A stretch of 58,496 nt of DNA, taken from contig JAUZRX010000033.1 in the NCBI GenBank assembly GCA_030949985.1, positions 1-58,496 of the forward strand. The letters are read 5' to 3'. Origin of the DNA: Acidobacteriota bacterium. Lineage in GTDB: Bacteria > Acidobacteriota > Polarisedimenticolia > J045. Numbering within the stretch: the stretch's first letter is position 1; each line of letters starts with the position of its first letter. The position numbers and the translations under genes are program-made. Positions 30,078 through 37,683 of the stretch are shown here, piece by piece. A model generated the notes under the pieces. It made no database searches and was not told the DNA's origin. It worked only from the letters and a program-made list of their open reading frames with translations.

Positions 30078-32329
30078 CACGCCTTCTCCAGCTTCACGGC
30101 GCAAATCTTGAACTCGGGCTGCTTGGAACCCGGGTCGTAGGCATCGACGGTGATCTCGTTACACATGCGGTCGGCGTCATGCATGTTGACGAACACCATG
30201 CCCCGCGGAGAGGTGTCGGTAACGTTGACGGGGAAGACCACGCTGCCCCTGCGCGAGCTGACCTTGACCTTGCCTCCCGCACGCACGCCGATCTTCTTGG
30301 CGTCGTCGGGATGGATCTCCACCTCGGCCTCCCGCCGCGCGTGAGCCAGTTCCTTGCAACGGCCGGTCATCGTGCCCGTATGCCAGTGCTCGATGACCCG
30401 ACCGGTGGTGAAATAGAAGGGATATTCCTTGTCCGGGACTTCCTGGGGATCCTTCTGGGGACGGAACCAGACCACCGCCTTCTTGTCGGGCTTACCGTAG
30501 AACATCATCCGGTGGGGCCAGTCCGCGGGAACCAGCGGATCCTCGCCCTTGACATACCGCCGCTTGGTGCCGGGGTGTCCCTCGCTCGGACAGGGCCAGA
30601 GAACGCCGTGATCCTTGTGCAGCCGATCACGGGTGATGCCCCAGAAAGCGTAGGGCGTGTCCTTGGCGATGCGCCGGATTTCATCCCAGGCCTCGGCCGG
30701 ATGTTTCCAGGGCAAGAGATCCTTGAAGCCGCAACGGTGGGCCAGGTCGACGAGAATGTCGAAATCGGGCCGCGCCTCGCCCACCGGATCGACGACCTTG
30801 GAGTCGAGCTGATAGCGCCGTTCCGAGCAGCCGTAGACACCCTCCTTCTCACCCCAGGCCGCCGCCGGCAGCACCACGTCGGCCAGTTCGGTGGTGCGGG
30901 TGGGGAAGATATCGGAGACGACGACGAAGGTATCCTTGCTCTGCATCGCCTTGCGATAGCGGTTGACGTTGGGCAGGGACTGGCCGGGATTGGTGCACAT
31001 GATGTAAATGCACTTGATGTCCCCGCTCTCGAGCCCCTGGAACATGGCGATCGCGTGCTTGCCCGGTCGGTCAGGCAGGGTGCCCGGCTCGAGTCCCCAG
31101 AGCTTTTCCATCAAGGCGCGGTGCTCGGGCTTGCCGGACAGCCGGCCGTAGGGCAGCAGGTGCGAGAGGCCGCCCTGATCGCGGACACCGCCGCAGGCAT
31201 TGGGCTGACCGGTCAGCGAAAACGAGGTGCTTCCGGGCATGCCGATCTTGCCCGTGATCAGGTGCAGGTTGTGCACGAGGTTGTTGGCCCAAACGCCGCG
31301 GGTGCGCTGATTGAGCCCCATGGTCCAGAACGACAGGGTGCGCTTGCCCTTGGCTCCGAAGATCCGTGCCGCGGCGATGATGTCGTCTTTCGGACAACCG
31401 GAGACTTTCTCGGCGTACTCGGGCGTGTAGGTTTCGAGGAAGGCCTTGTAGTCTTCCCAGCTCTTGTCGGCGGCCTTGCCGGCACCGAAGCCGACGGAGT
31501 TCTTGATGAACTTCGGATCCACCAGGTTTTCCTTGACCATCACGTGGGCCATGGCGTTGAGGATGGCCAGGTCGGTCCCGGGCTTGAAGCGCAGGTGCAG
31601 ATCAGCGATCCGAGCGGTCGGCGTTCGCCGCGGGTCGGCGACGATGACCTTCACCGCGCCCCCCGTCTCCTTCCGCTTGGCGATGCGGCGGAAGATGATC
31701 GGATGAGCCTCGGCGGTGTTGGATCCGATGAGGAAGAAGACATCCGCGTGATCGATGTCCTCGTAACACCCCATCGGCTCGTCCTTGCCGAAGGTGGTCA
31801 CATAACCGCCGACGGCCGACGCCATGCACAGCCGCGGATTGCCCTCGATGTTGTTGGTGCGAAAGCCGGCGCGGAACAGCTTGTTCGCCGCGTAGGACTC
31901 CTCGGTGTAACCCTGTCCGGAACCGTAGAAGGCCACCGAGTCGGACCCGTGCTTCTTGACGGAGTCCTTGAAACGCTTGGCCACCAGGCTCAGCGCCTCG
32001 TCCCAGCTCGTCTCCACCAGCTTGCCGTTCTTGCGAACCATGGGCTTCTTGAGCCGGTCGGGGTGATTGGGCACCTGGGCCAGCAGGAAGCCTTTCAGGC
32101 AAAGAAAACCCTGGTTGTGGTTGTACTTGTCACCCTTGACGGCCACCAGCTTGCCGCCCATCACCCCCTTGTAGACGCCGCAACCCGTGCCGCAGTAGCG
32201 GCACACGCCCTTGGTCCAGGTGATGCCCGATCCACCGGTCTCGGCCAACGTCTGGCCGCCCTTGCCCAGCGCGGCCAGCGCCGAGGCGGCAGCGGTGGTG
32301 AAGAGGAATTTTCTGCGGCTAACAGCCAT
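30077..32329 (-). CDS. napA: Periplasmic nitrate reductase catalytic subunit
   Basis: A 750-residue molybdopterin (bis-MGD) enzyme. It has a twin-arginine signal (SRRKFLF at residues 4-10), a 4Fe-4S site CRYCGTGC plus the distant Cys of FLCLKG (the Lys there lies between cluster and cofactor in NapA), and the Mo-ligand Cys in NPRLCMASAVGGY (about residue 168). The length is close to the monomeric Desulfovibrio-type NapA (~755) rather than the ~830 of enterobacteria. ATG follows AGGAGAG. It reduces nitrate to nitrite in the periplasm. Confidence 0.93.
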   Translation of the reverse strand: MAVSRRKFLFTTAAASALAALGKGGQTLAETGGSGITWTKGVCRYCGTGCGVYKGVMGGKLVAVKGDKYNHNQGFLCLKGFLLAQVPNHPDRLKKPMVRKNGKLVETSWDEALSLVAKRFKDSVKKHGSDSVAFYGSGQGYTEESYAANKLFRAGFRTNNIEGNPRLCMASAVGGYVTTFGKDEPMGCYEDIDHADVFFLIGSNTAEAHPIIFRRIAKRKETGGAVKVIVADPRRTPTARIADLHLRFKPGTDLAILNAMAHVMVKENLVDPKFIKNSVGFGAGKAADKSWEDYKAFLETYTPEYAEKVSGCPKDDIIAAARIFGAKGKRTLSFWTMGLNQRTRGVWANNLVHNLHLITGKIGMPGSTSFSLTGQPNACGGVRDQGGLSHLLPYGRLSGKPEHRALMEKLWGLEPGTLPDRPGKHAIAMFQGLESGDIKCIYIMCTNPGQSLPNVNRYRKAMQSKDTFVVVSDIFPTRTTELADVVLPAAAWGEKEGVYGCSERRYQLDSKVVDPVGEARPDFDILVDLAHRCGFKDLLPWKHPAEAWDEIRRIAKDTPYAFWGITRDRLHKDHGVLWPCPSEGHPGTKRRYVKGEDPLVPADWPHRMMFYGKPDKKAVVWFRPQKDPQEVPDKEYPFYFTTGRVIEHWHTGTMTGRCKELAHARREAEVEIHPDDAKKIGVRAGGKVKVSSRRGSVVFPVNVTDTSPRGMVFVNMHDADRMCNEITVDAYDPGSKQPEFKICAVKLEKA

Positions 32330-32342
32330 GATCTCTCCTCCC

Positions 32343-32720
32343 TTACATTCCTGCGCCGTGAGGCTTCAGAAGGTGATTCGGATGACAGGAGAAGCAGGTC
32401 TTCCCCTTCATCATCGGGCTGGACATGCTGACTACCTGGTCGGCGTGACAACTCACGCAGCGGGTGGTGTCGGGTACCTTGGTGAAATTCGTGCCGGTCG
32501 AGCCGTGACACACGAAGCACTTGACGTTGTTCAGCCCGTGGGGACCGGCAAACCACTCTTTCGTCACCTCGGGGGTCACCGCCTCGTGGCAAGCGACACA
32601 ATCCCCGCTCGTGCCCACATCGGGGTGTCCGCTCGGCTCGGCACCGATGGTCAGAGACAGTCCAGCCAGCAGCGCTCCTGCGAGCAGGATGGCTGCGGCG
32701 GCCGTTGCTTTTCGGCTCAT
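32343..32720 (-). CDS. napM: NapM-like tetrahaem cytochrome c
   Basis: A 125-residue periplasmic protein with a signal peptide (residues 6-27) and exactly four CXXCH motifs (CVACH, CFVCH, CVSCH, CFSCH). Its place directly upstream of napA, followed by D, G and H, matches the napM of Desulfovibrio nap operons. It is the likely electron donor to NapA, since no dihaem NapB is present. The ATG follows GGAGGAGAG, and napA begins 13 bp after its stop. Confidence 0.75.
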   Translation of the reverse strand: MSRKATAAAAILLAGALLAGLSLTIGAEPSGHPDVGTSGDCVACHEAVTPEVTKEWFAGPHGLNNVKCFVCHGSTGTNFTKVPDTTRCVSCHADQVVSMSSPMMKGKTCFSCHPNHLLKPHGAGM

Positions 32721-32744
32721 TTCTCTCCTCCTCGGCCCTGGAAA

Positions 32745-32774
32745 GCCGGCCGCCCCCCGTTCAGAGCGGCCGGC
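32745..32774 (-). other. Intercistronic hairpin upstream of napM
   Basis: A perfect 9-bp stem, GCCGGCCGC (32745-32753) with GCGGCCGGC (32766-32774), lies between the porin stop and the napM start. It is not followed by a U-tract; it may protect one half of the transcript or give partial termination. Confidence 0.5.
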
Positions 32775-32789
32775 ATCCGGAAACTGGAC

Positions 32790-34361
32790 TCAGCCGCCAA
32801 CCTTGATGCCGCCAAAGGTGTACTTGACGATGGTGCGAAGCTCGTAGGCTTTGTCGTCGTACAGGTTGGTGCCGTTGATCAGGTAGCCGGCGCCATCTCC
32901 AGGCCAGAAAACGCCGCCACGGAGAATCCACACGAGGCCCGGCTGGAGCTTCCAGGTCAGGCGCATATCGAGTTCCGTGCCCAGGTCGTCGGATGAAGGC
33001 ACGTTATCGAGATCGCCGGTCTGCAGGCCGTAAGAGTAGGAAGGCAAGGTTTTGTCGGTTGGAATCTCGCTCCAGGCGAAGATCGGCTCGGTGGCCTGCA
33101 TCCAGGTCCCCGAAATGAAGTAGCTCAGGGTGTCGCTGATCTTCCAGTTGTAGTTGACCTGGAAGAGGGTCGTGTTTTCGAACTCCCGGTATCCGCGGGA
33201 AGCGGGCGAGCCCAGACCCTGGGGCGTGATGCCCTCCTCGTCGGGCATCACGGAGTCTTCCCAAACCTCGGTCACGTAGAAGAAACCGTTGGTACGGATC
33301 TTGTTGATGTTGCCGCTCCCACGCAGCGGATCGTCGTCACCCGAACCCATACCGAAGACGAAGCCCAGCTTGCCCGGTCCTGCAGGAACCTTGGCGTCGA
33401 GATAGAGGTTGTAGCCGTCGAGATCGCCATTGTTGATGTCGACCTGCTGCTTGTCCCCGGTGTAGTCGTTGGCGATGTCGTCGTCACCGGTGAGGTAGTC
33501 CACCTCTCCCTTGAACTCCCAGGATCCGGACTTTCCGCTGAAAGCCAACCCCAGCACCGTAGCCTGGGTGATCTGGGGGGTGAAACGGGCACGGAAGTAC
33601 TGCAGATTGTCGGGAATGTAGGCGAATCCGTCCTTGTCTCCATCGTCCTTGTAGAAGGCCAGGAAGGGGTTGAAGTTCCAGGCACCGGACTTTTGCTTGT
33701 AGCTCACGGTGTAGAGCGTGGCGTCTTCGGCACTCGTGGCGTTCGGGCCGATGGCATCGTAGTCCGAAAGGGAGTCGGCTCCCTCGGACATCTTCGCCCA
33801 ACCGAGGGTCAGGCTTCCGTCACCCACCTTCCGCGTGAACTGCACGCCGTCAGAGTCCTGGTCGAGAACCAGCAGGTTACCGAGAGCGTACTTCATGCGA
33901 CCGAGCTTGACGTTCCAGTCATTCTTGTTGAAGTCCACGTAGGCCCAGTCGAAGTGGGTCAGAAAGTTGGTGCCCTTGCGGTTGAAGAGGTTGGAGAACC
34001 CGCCCCGGTCGACCTCGCGCTGGTTGTTGTCGATGCCCCAGATACTCTGGGCCAGGTCGGCGCGAACGACCATTTTCACATTGTCACCCATGCCGAATTC
34101 AGCGAGCAGACGAACGAGCTGAATCGCGTACTCATCCTTGTCGGAAACGCCTCCCACGCTGCCCTCGCTGTCGGTCTTCGCTCCGAAGAAAAAGTTGTTC
34201 TGACTGTAGGCGTTGAAAGCGTAGAAGCCCGAAATCTTGAAGTAGGGCTTTGGCTTCCCTTCGTCTCCCGCCAGTGCCGCCGGGGCCAGGAGCCCCATGG
34301 CGGCGATCCACATCAAGGCTAATGCGACTTTTCTCATCTTCTTGCCCCCACACCCGATCAT
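32790..34361 (-). CDS. Outer-membrane porin of the nap/HAO cluster
   Basis: A 523-residue beta-barrel protein with a signal peptide ending LAGDEG. Strand-forming segments alternate aromatic and polar residues through the whole length (FKISGFYAFNAY near the start, YELRTIVKYTFGG near the end). It resembles alginate-export or nitrate/nitrite-permeable porins, but I cannot fix the substrate. ATG 34361 is chosen because GAGGT lies 7 nt upstream; ATG 34337 would give a shorter signal peptide. It lies between the HAO-like gene and napM, so anion uptake for the pathway is a reasonable inference. Confidence 0.75.
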   Translation of the reverse strand: MIGCGGKKMRKVALALMWIAAMGLLAPAALAGDEGKPKPYFKISGFYAFNAYSQNNFFFGAKTDSEGSVGGVSDKDEYAIQLVRLLAEFGMGDNVKMVVRADLAQSIWGIDNNQREVDRGGFSNLFNRKGTNFLTHFDWAYVDFNKNDWNVKLGRMKYALGNLLVLDQDSDGVQFTRKVGDGSLTLGWAKMSEGADSLSDYDAIGPNATSAEDATLYTVSYKQKSGAWNFNPFLAFYKDDGDKDGFAYIPDNLQYFRARFTPQITQATVLGLAFSGKSGSWEFKGEVDYLTGDDDIANDYTGDKQQVDINNGDLDGYNLYLDAKVPAGPGKLGFVFGMGSGDDDPLRGSGNINKIRTNGFFYVTEVWEDSVMPDEEGITPQGLGSPASRGYREFENTTLFQVNYNWKISDTLSYFISGTWMQATEPIFAWSEIPTDKTLPSYSYGLQTGDLDNVPSSDDLGTELDMRLTWKLQPGLVWILRGGVFWPGDGAGYLINGTNLYDDKAYELRTIVKYTFGGIKVGG

Positions 34362-34395
34362 GGGCGCCACCTCATCTGGTGGAAAGGAAGGCGGA

Positions 34396-34413
34396 GCCGG
34401 CGTGAGCGCCGGC
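34396..34413 (-). other. Intercistronic hairpin after the HAO-like gene
   Basis: GCCGGCG-TGAG-CGCCGGC, a perfect 7-bp stem with a tetraloop, sits between the HAO-like stop and the porin start. It is of the kind that tunes segmental mRNA stability. Confidence 0.4.
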
Positions 34414-34432
34414 CCCGTCGTGGTGTCCCAGG

Positions 34433-35788
34433 TCAGTGGATCTCCTGGTTGTAGCGCCCCTTGTAGAAGTCGAGCATCTTCTGGATCTGCTCCTTCGTCA
34501 TGCCCTTCTTCCAGCGGTGCTCTTCCATCGACATCACCTCGGCCGTCACACCTCGCTTGAGCTTTTCAGCCGCCGGGATGAACTTGTTGTAGAAGTGCTT
34601 GGCCACCTCGTAGAAGCCGTGCCACTGGGTGTAGTCGGGCCCCATCATCGAGGCGCCCATGCGCGCGCGGCGACCCTCGTGATGCCAGAGTTCGAAGTAG
34701 ATCCACTCGATCGGATCGTCAAAGGGTGTGGCGGTGATCTTGCCCGCCTTCTTCAACTCTTCCATGATCGCCGCCGCCGGGATGCCGAACTTGTTGTTGT
34801 AGTGATTGACAGCGCCGTCATACATCACGTAGAAGTTGTTGACCCAGGTCTTGGAGTGGCATTCGAGGCAGACCTTCTGCATCTTCGTGCGCCGCTCTTC
34901 CCAGTTTTCCAGCTTCTTCGAAACCGGCGGACGCAAAGTCCAGGAGATTCTGTCGCCCACGTCGTGGGTGCGTTCCATCGTCGGCGTCGCCGACATGTGG
35001 CATGTCGCGCAGGTGGGAGCGGCGGTATAGGTCTCGCCGACGATCCACTCCTTCTCGTCCATATTCATCTCTTCGCGGTGGGCCACGAAGGCGATGCCGT
35101 GCTTGGATTCTTCGTAGATTTCGATCTGGGGATGATCGGGGCCCATGTGGCAACGACCACAGGTGGCGGGCTCCCGCACCTGCTTGAGCGAGAAGTCATG
35201 GCGCAGATGGCAAGCCGTGCAGGTCCCCTGGGTGCCATCGGGATTGACGCGTCCGATGCCGGTGTTGGGCCACGTGCCGGCCACGGGAACCCCCTTTTCG
35301 TCGACCTCGACCTGGGAACCATGGCACTGGCGGCAACCCATGTTGGCCGCGGGGGTCCCCTCCACGATTTCGCCGAGGATATTGTCCAGCGAACCGATGA
35401 ACTGGGTCGCCTTGGCGTGGTGCGACTCGGTGAATTCTTTGAACTCCTGCTCGTGGCACTGTTTGCAGTCGCCCGGAGTGGGAATATGCGTCACCAGGTA
35501 TCCCTCGTGCTCCCAGGCGTCGGGCTCTCCTTCCTTGGCCTGGTGGCAGGCGATGCAGCCGATACCTTTCTCGGCATGCCGCGACTTCTCCCACTGGCGG
35601 TTCCAGTTGACCGAGATGTGCTTCTCGTCGTGGCAGTCGATGCAGGCCCGGGTGACCTCGTCGGCATAGACCCTGGCGGCCACTTCCGGCTTGTGCCTGT
35701 TCTTCTCGATCATCCCGACGGTGATCACCGCGGCGAGAAAAGCGAGGGCGAAAACTGCGACGATGAACTTCTTGAACTGGAGGCTCAT
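34433..35788 (-). CDS. Octahaem cytochrome c of the hydroxylamine oxidoreductase family
   Basis: A 451-residue protein with an N-terminal signal anchor (residues 7-26) and eight CXXCH motifs (CIDCH, CIACH, CKQCH, CRQCH, CTACH, CGRCH, CATCH, CLECH). The stretch from WPNTGIGRVNPDGTQGTC to CGRCHMGPDHPQIEIYEESK (quoted in parts) is characteristic of the HAO/octahaem family. In bacteria without ammonia oxidation, such proteins are thought to reduce nitrite to hydroxylamine or ammonium. I cannot tell from sequence alone whether the P460 cross-link Tyr is present. Its start overlaps the stop of a 32-codon ORF (ATGA). Confidence 0.88.
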   Translation of the reverse strand: MSLQFKKFIVAVFALAFLAAVITVGMIEKNRHKPEVAARVYADEVTRACIDCHDEKHISVNWNRQWEKSRHAEKGIGCIACHQAKEGEPDAWEHEGYLVTHIPTPGDCKQCHEQEFKEFTESHHAKATQFIGSLDNILGEIVEGTPAANMGCRQCHGSQVEVDEKGVPVAGTWPNTGIGRVNPDGTQGTCTACHLRHDFSLKQVREPATCGRCHMGPDHPQIEIYEESKHGIAFVAHREEMNMDEKEWIVGETYTAAPTCATCHMSATPTMERTHDVGDRISWTLRPPVSKKLENWEERRTKMQKVCLECHSKTWVNNFYVMYDGAVNHYNNKFGIPAAAIMEELKKAGKITATPFDDPIEWIYFELWHHEGRRARMGASMMGPDYTQWHGFYEVAKHFYNKFIPAAEKLKRGVTAEVMSMEEHRWKKGMTKEQIQKMLDFYKGRYNQEIH

Positions 35789-35883
35789 GACCTCTCCCCC
35801 ATCGGGTTGGTGATCTCGGGACCCTTGCGTCCCTTCGGGTTGCAGACGGAATTGCGGCTCTTCCGGGCGGCTTCCTGCCTCAT
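35785..35883 (-). CDS. Small coupled ORF between cytochrome b and HAO-like genes
   Basis: A 32-residue basic peptide (eight Arg/Lys) with no hydrophobic segment and one Cys. Its ATG overlaps the cytochrome b stop (ATGA at 35880-35883) and its stop overlaps the HAO-like ATG (ATGA at 35785-35788). Double coupling suggests it is translated, either as a real small subunit or as a ribosome-delivering leader for the next gene. No homologue comes to mind. Confidence 0.45.
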   Translation of the reverse strand: MRQEAARKSRNSVCNPKGRKGPEITNPMGERS

Positions 35884-36992
35884 GCGAGGGCCTCCCAGAT
35901 GGTGAAGATGAGCACCACGATCAGTGCAGCGGCTCCGATCACCGTTCCCACTTCGCTGCGCGGGTTGCGCCGGCGGAAGAGTTGGTCGATGAAGGGCCAG
36001 AAGACGAAGGCCGCCCCTGCCGCCATCATGCCCGCCATGCCGAGCCACAACGGCGTCAGCTTGAGCCAGCGGAAGGCCGGGAAGAAGTACCACTCCGGCT
36101 TGATGTGCAGGGGGGTTTCATTGGGGTTGGCAGGCTCACCGAGATGGGCCGGGAAGCTGATGGCCAGCACGGCGAGCACGGTCACCAGGAACAGACCGAC
36201 CATCAGCTCGGTAGTGATATGGTCGGGGAAGAAAGCGAAGTAACGGTTGGGATCGAATCGTTTCTTGCCCTCGCGGTCTTCTTCCACGGTCAACGGGGTC
36301 TGCTGGACTTCTTCAGGAGCGTCGAGCTCCATCACTCCGTGAATGCGGATCAGAAAGATGTGGGCTCCCACCAGGACCATCACGATCGAGGGCAGCGCGC
36401 CGATGTGGAAGACGAAGAATCGGGTGAGGGTCGTCGGCCCCACTTCGGCCCCTCCACGCAGCAGGTGAAGGATCCATTCGCCGATCAACGGTGTCTGGGC
36501 CGCCACGTTGGTGCCCACCGTCGCCGCCCAGAAGGAGAGTTGGTCGTTGACCAGGGCGTATCCCGTAAAACCGAAGCCGAGGGTGGCCATCAGCAGTCCT
36601 GACCCGACCATCCAGTTCAGCTCCCGTGGCTTGCGAAAGGCGCCGGTGAAGAAAACCCGGACCAGGTGCAGGGCGACAGCGACGATCATCAGGTTGGCCG
36701 CCCAGTGGTGCACCGAGCGGATGAACCAGCCGAAGGGAACCTCGGTGGTGATCTTGTGCACCGTCTCCCAGGCGCCCTCCGGTGACGGCCGGTAGTAGAA
36801 GGTCAGAAGGATCCCGGTGGCCGCCTGGATCATCAGGAGCATCAGCGGGGTTCCCCCCAGCGCGTACCACCAGTTCTTCATGTGGTTCGGGATGGGCTCT
36901 TTGGAGAGTTCTTCGAAGACCTCGATGTTGACGGGAATCCGGGCCCTGATAAAACGCACCCAACCGGGAACGCTGGGATTCATCTGCGCCAT
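35880..36992 (-). CDS. Cytochrome b of a Rieske/b quinol-oxidising complex
   Basis: A 370-residue integral membrane protein that contains both halves of the bc1/b6f core. Haem ligands are His-x13-His in SVHHWAANLM...ALHLVR and His-x14-His in FHIGALPS...GAHIF; the 14-residue spacing is b6-like. The Qo-site motif PEWYFFP (about 292-298) is a variant of PEWY. It has about eight helices. Together with the Rieske protein 1 nt upstream it should oxidise quinol; no cytochrome c1 or f gene is adjacent, so a multihaem cytochrome may take its place. AGGAGG precedes the ATG. Confidence 0.9.
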   Translation of the reverse strand: MAQMNPSVPGWVRFIRARIPVNIEVFEELSKEPIPNHMKNWWYALGGTPLMLLMIQAATGILLTFYYRPSPEGAWETVHKITTEVPFGWFIRSVHHWAANLMIVAVALHLVRVFFTGAFRKPRELNWMVGSGLLMATLGFGFTGYALVNDQLSFWAATVGTNVAAQTPLIGEWILHLLRGGAEVGPTTLTRFFVFHIGALPSIVMVLVGAHIFLIRIHGVMELDAPEEVQQTPLTVEEDREGKKRFDPNRYFAFFPDHITTELMVGLFLVTVLAVLAISFPAHLGEPANPNETPLHIKPEWYFFPAFRWLKLTPLWLGMAGMMAAGAAFVFWPFIDQLFRRRNPRSEVGTVIGAAALIVVLIFTIWEALA

Positions 36993-36993
36993 C

Positions 36994-37446
36994 TCAGGCC
37001 TCCTTCTCCGGAACCGTGACGAAGATGTTGTCGCCCTCCAGGCGCACCTCGTAGGAAGGCAGGGGCGTGGGGGGGGGGCCGGATACCACCTTGCCGCTCG
37101 TGTCGAATCGGCCGAGGTGGCAGGGGCAGAAGAAATCGCCCTCGGTCTGCCTCCATTCGACCCGGCAACCCAGGTGGGTGCAGATGGAAGAAAAGACCCG
37201 GACGTCCTCTTCTCCCAGGCGGATGGCGATCAACTCGTTGCCCAGGACGTCCTTGAAGGGCTTGCTCGAACCCACCGGCAGTTGACTGAGCCGGGTCAGC
37301 AGGACCTCGGAGGTCTTCTGGGGTTCGTAGGGCACCAGGTACTGGAGAATCTGGCTGGCCAGGATCCCCAGGCCCGGCACGACCGTCACCGCCAGTGCCA
37401 GGTTGGCAAGAAAGTCTCGACGGTCCTTGGAAGCTGCTGTCGACAT
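36994..37446 (-). CDS. Rieske 2Fe-2S protein
   Basis: A 150-residue Rieske subunit. A single N-terminal membrane anchor (about residues 14-32, preceded by KDRRDFL, which resembles a Tat signal anchor) leads to the cluster domain with CTHLGC (about 93-98) and CPCHLGRFD (about 110-118). The usual CPCHGS is changed to CPCHLG. ATG 37446 has GAGGTGAGG upstream; longer starts only add intergenic sequence. It is the first gene of the respiratory cluster and forms the quinol oxidase with the cytochrome b downstream. Confidence 0.9.
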   Translation of the reverse strand: MSTAASKDRRDFLANLALAVTVVPGLGILASQILQYLVPYEPQKTSEVLLTRLSQLPVGSSKPFKDVLGNELIAIRLGEEDVRVFSSICTHLGCRVEWRQTEGDFFCPCHLGRFDTSGKVVSGPPPTPLPSYEVRLEGDNIFVTVPEKEA

Positions 37447-37520
37447 GGGCCTCACCTCAGGCGGGACACGACCCGCGGCGGAAAGACCGGGAGCAAGAGC
37501 CATACCGGAGATTTTTAGAA

Positions 37521-37600
37521 ACTTATAAGTAATTGACGCGGCGAGGACTTGCCGGTTCGGCGCCCGGGACGGCAGGCGGCGTTCCGGCAACTAATTGCCG
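37521..37600 (-). promoter_or_regulatory. Candidate control region of the Rieske-nap cluster
   Basis: In the 237-bp gap upstream of the Rieske gene there is an AT-rich island with the palindrome ACTTATAAGT (37521-37530) and, 54 bp further upstream, a perfect inverted repeat CGGCAA-CTAA-TTGCCG (37585-37600). The repeat is a good candidate for an activator site. I could not find a correctly spaced -24/-12 sigma-54 promoter here. Confidence 0.35.
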
Positions 37601-37648
37601 ACCATCCGCCAGGATCATGGCTAAGTTAAAGGAGTTCAGGTTTTTCTT

Positions 37649-37681
37649 GAGTCGGCGGGAAATGCAATGAAGTGCCGACTC
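37649..37681 (-). other. Hairpin after the regulator gene
   Basis: An 8-bp perfect stem, GAGTCGGC (37649-37656) with GCCGACTC (37674-37681), and a 17-nt loop start 3 nt after the regulator stop. The following transcript is A-rich, not U-rich, so termination is uncertain. Confidence 0.35.
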
Positions 37682-37683
37682 GA

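Noticed and set aside
32343-32720. NapB identity for the small cytochrome
   Set aside because: NapB has two haems; this protein has four CXXCH motifs, fitting NapM better.
37662-37680. Possible sigma-54 promoter (minus strand CGGCAC and TGCAT)
   Set aside because: The GG and GC elements are separated by 9 bp rather than the required 10, and the site lies over 200 bp from the Rieske start inside a hairpin.
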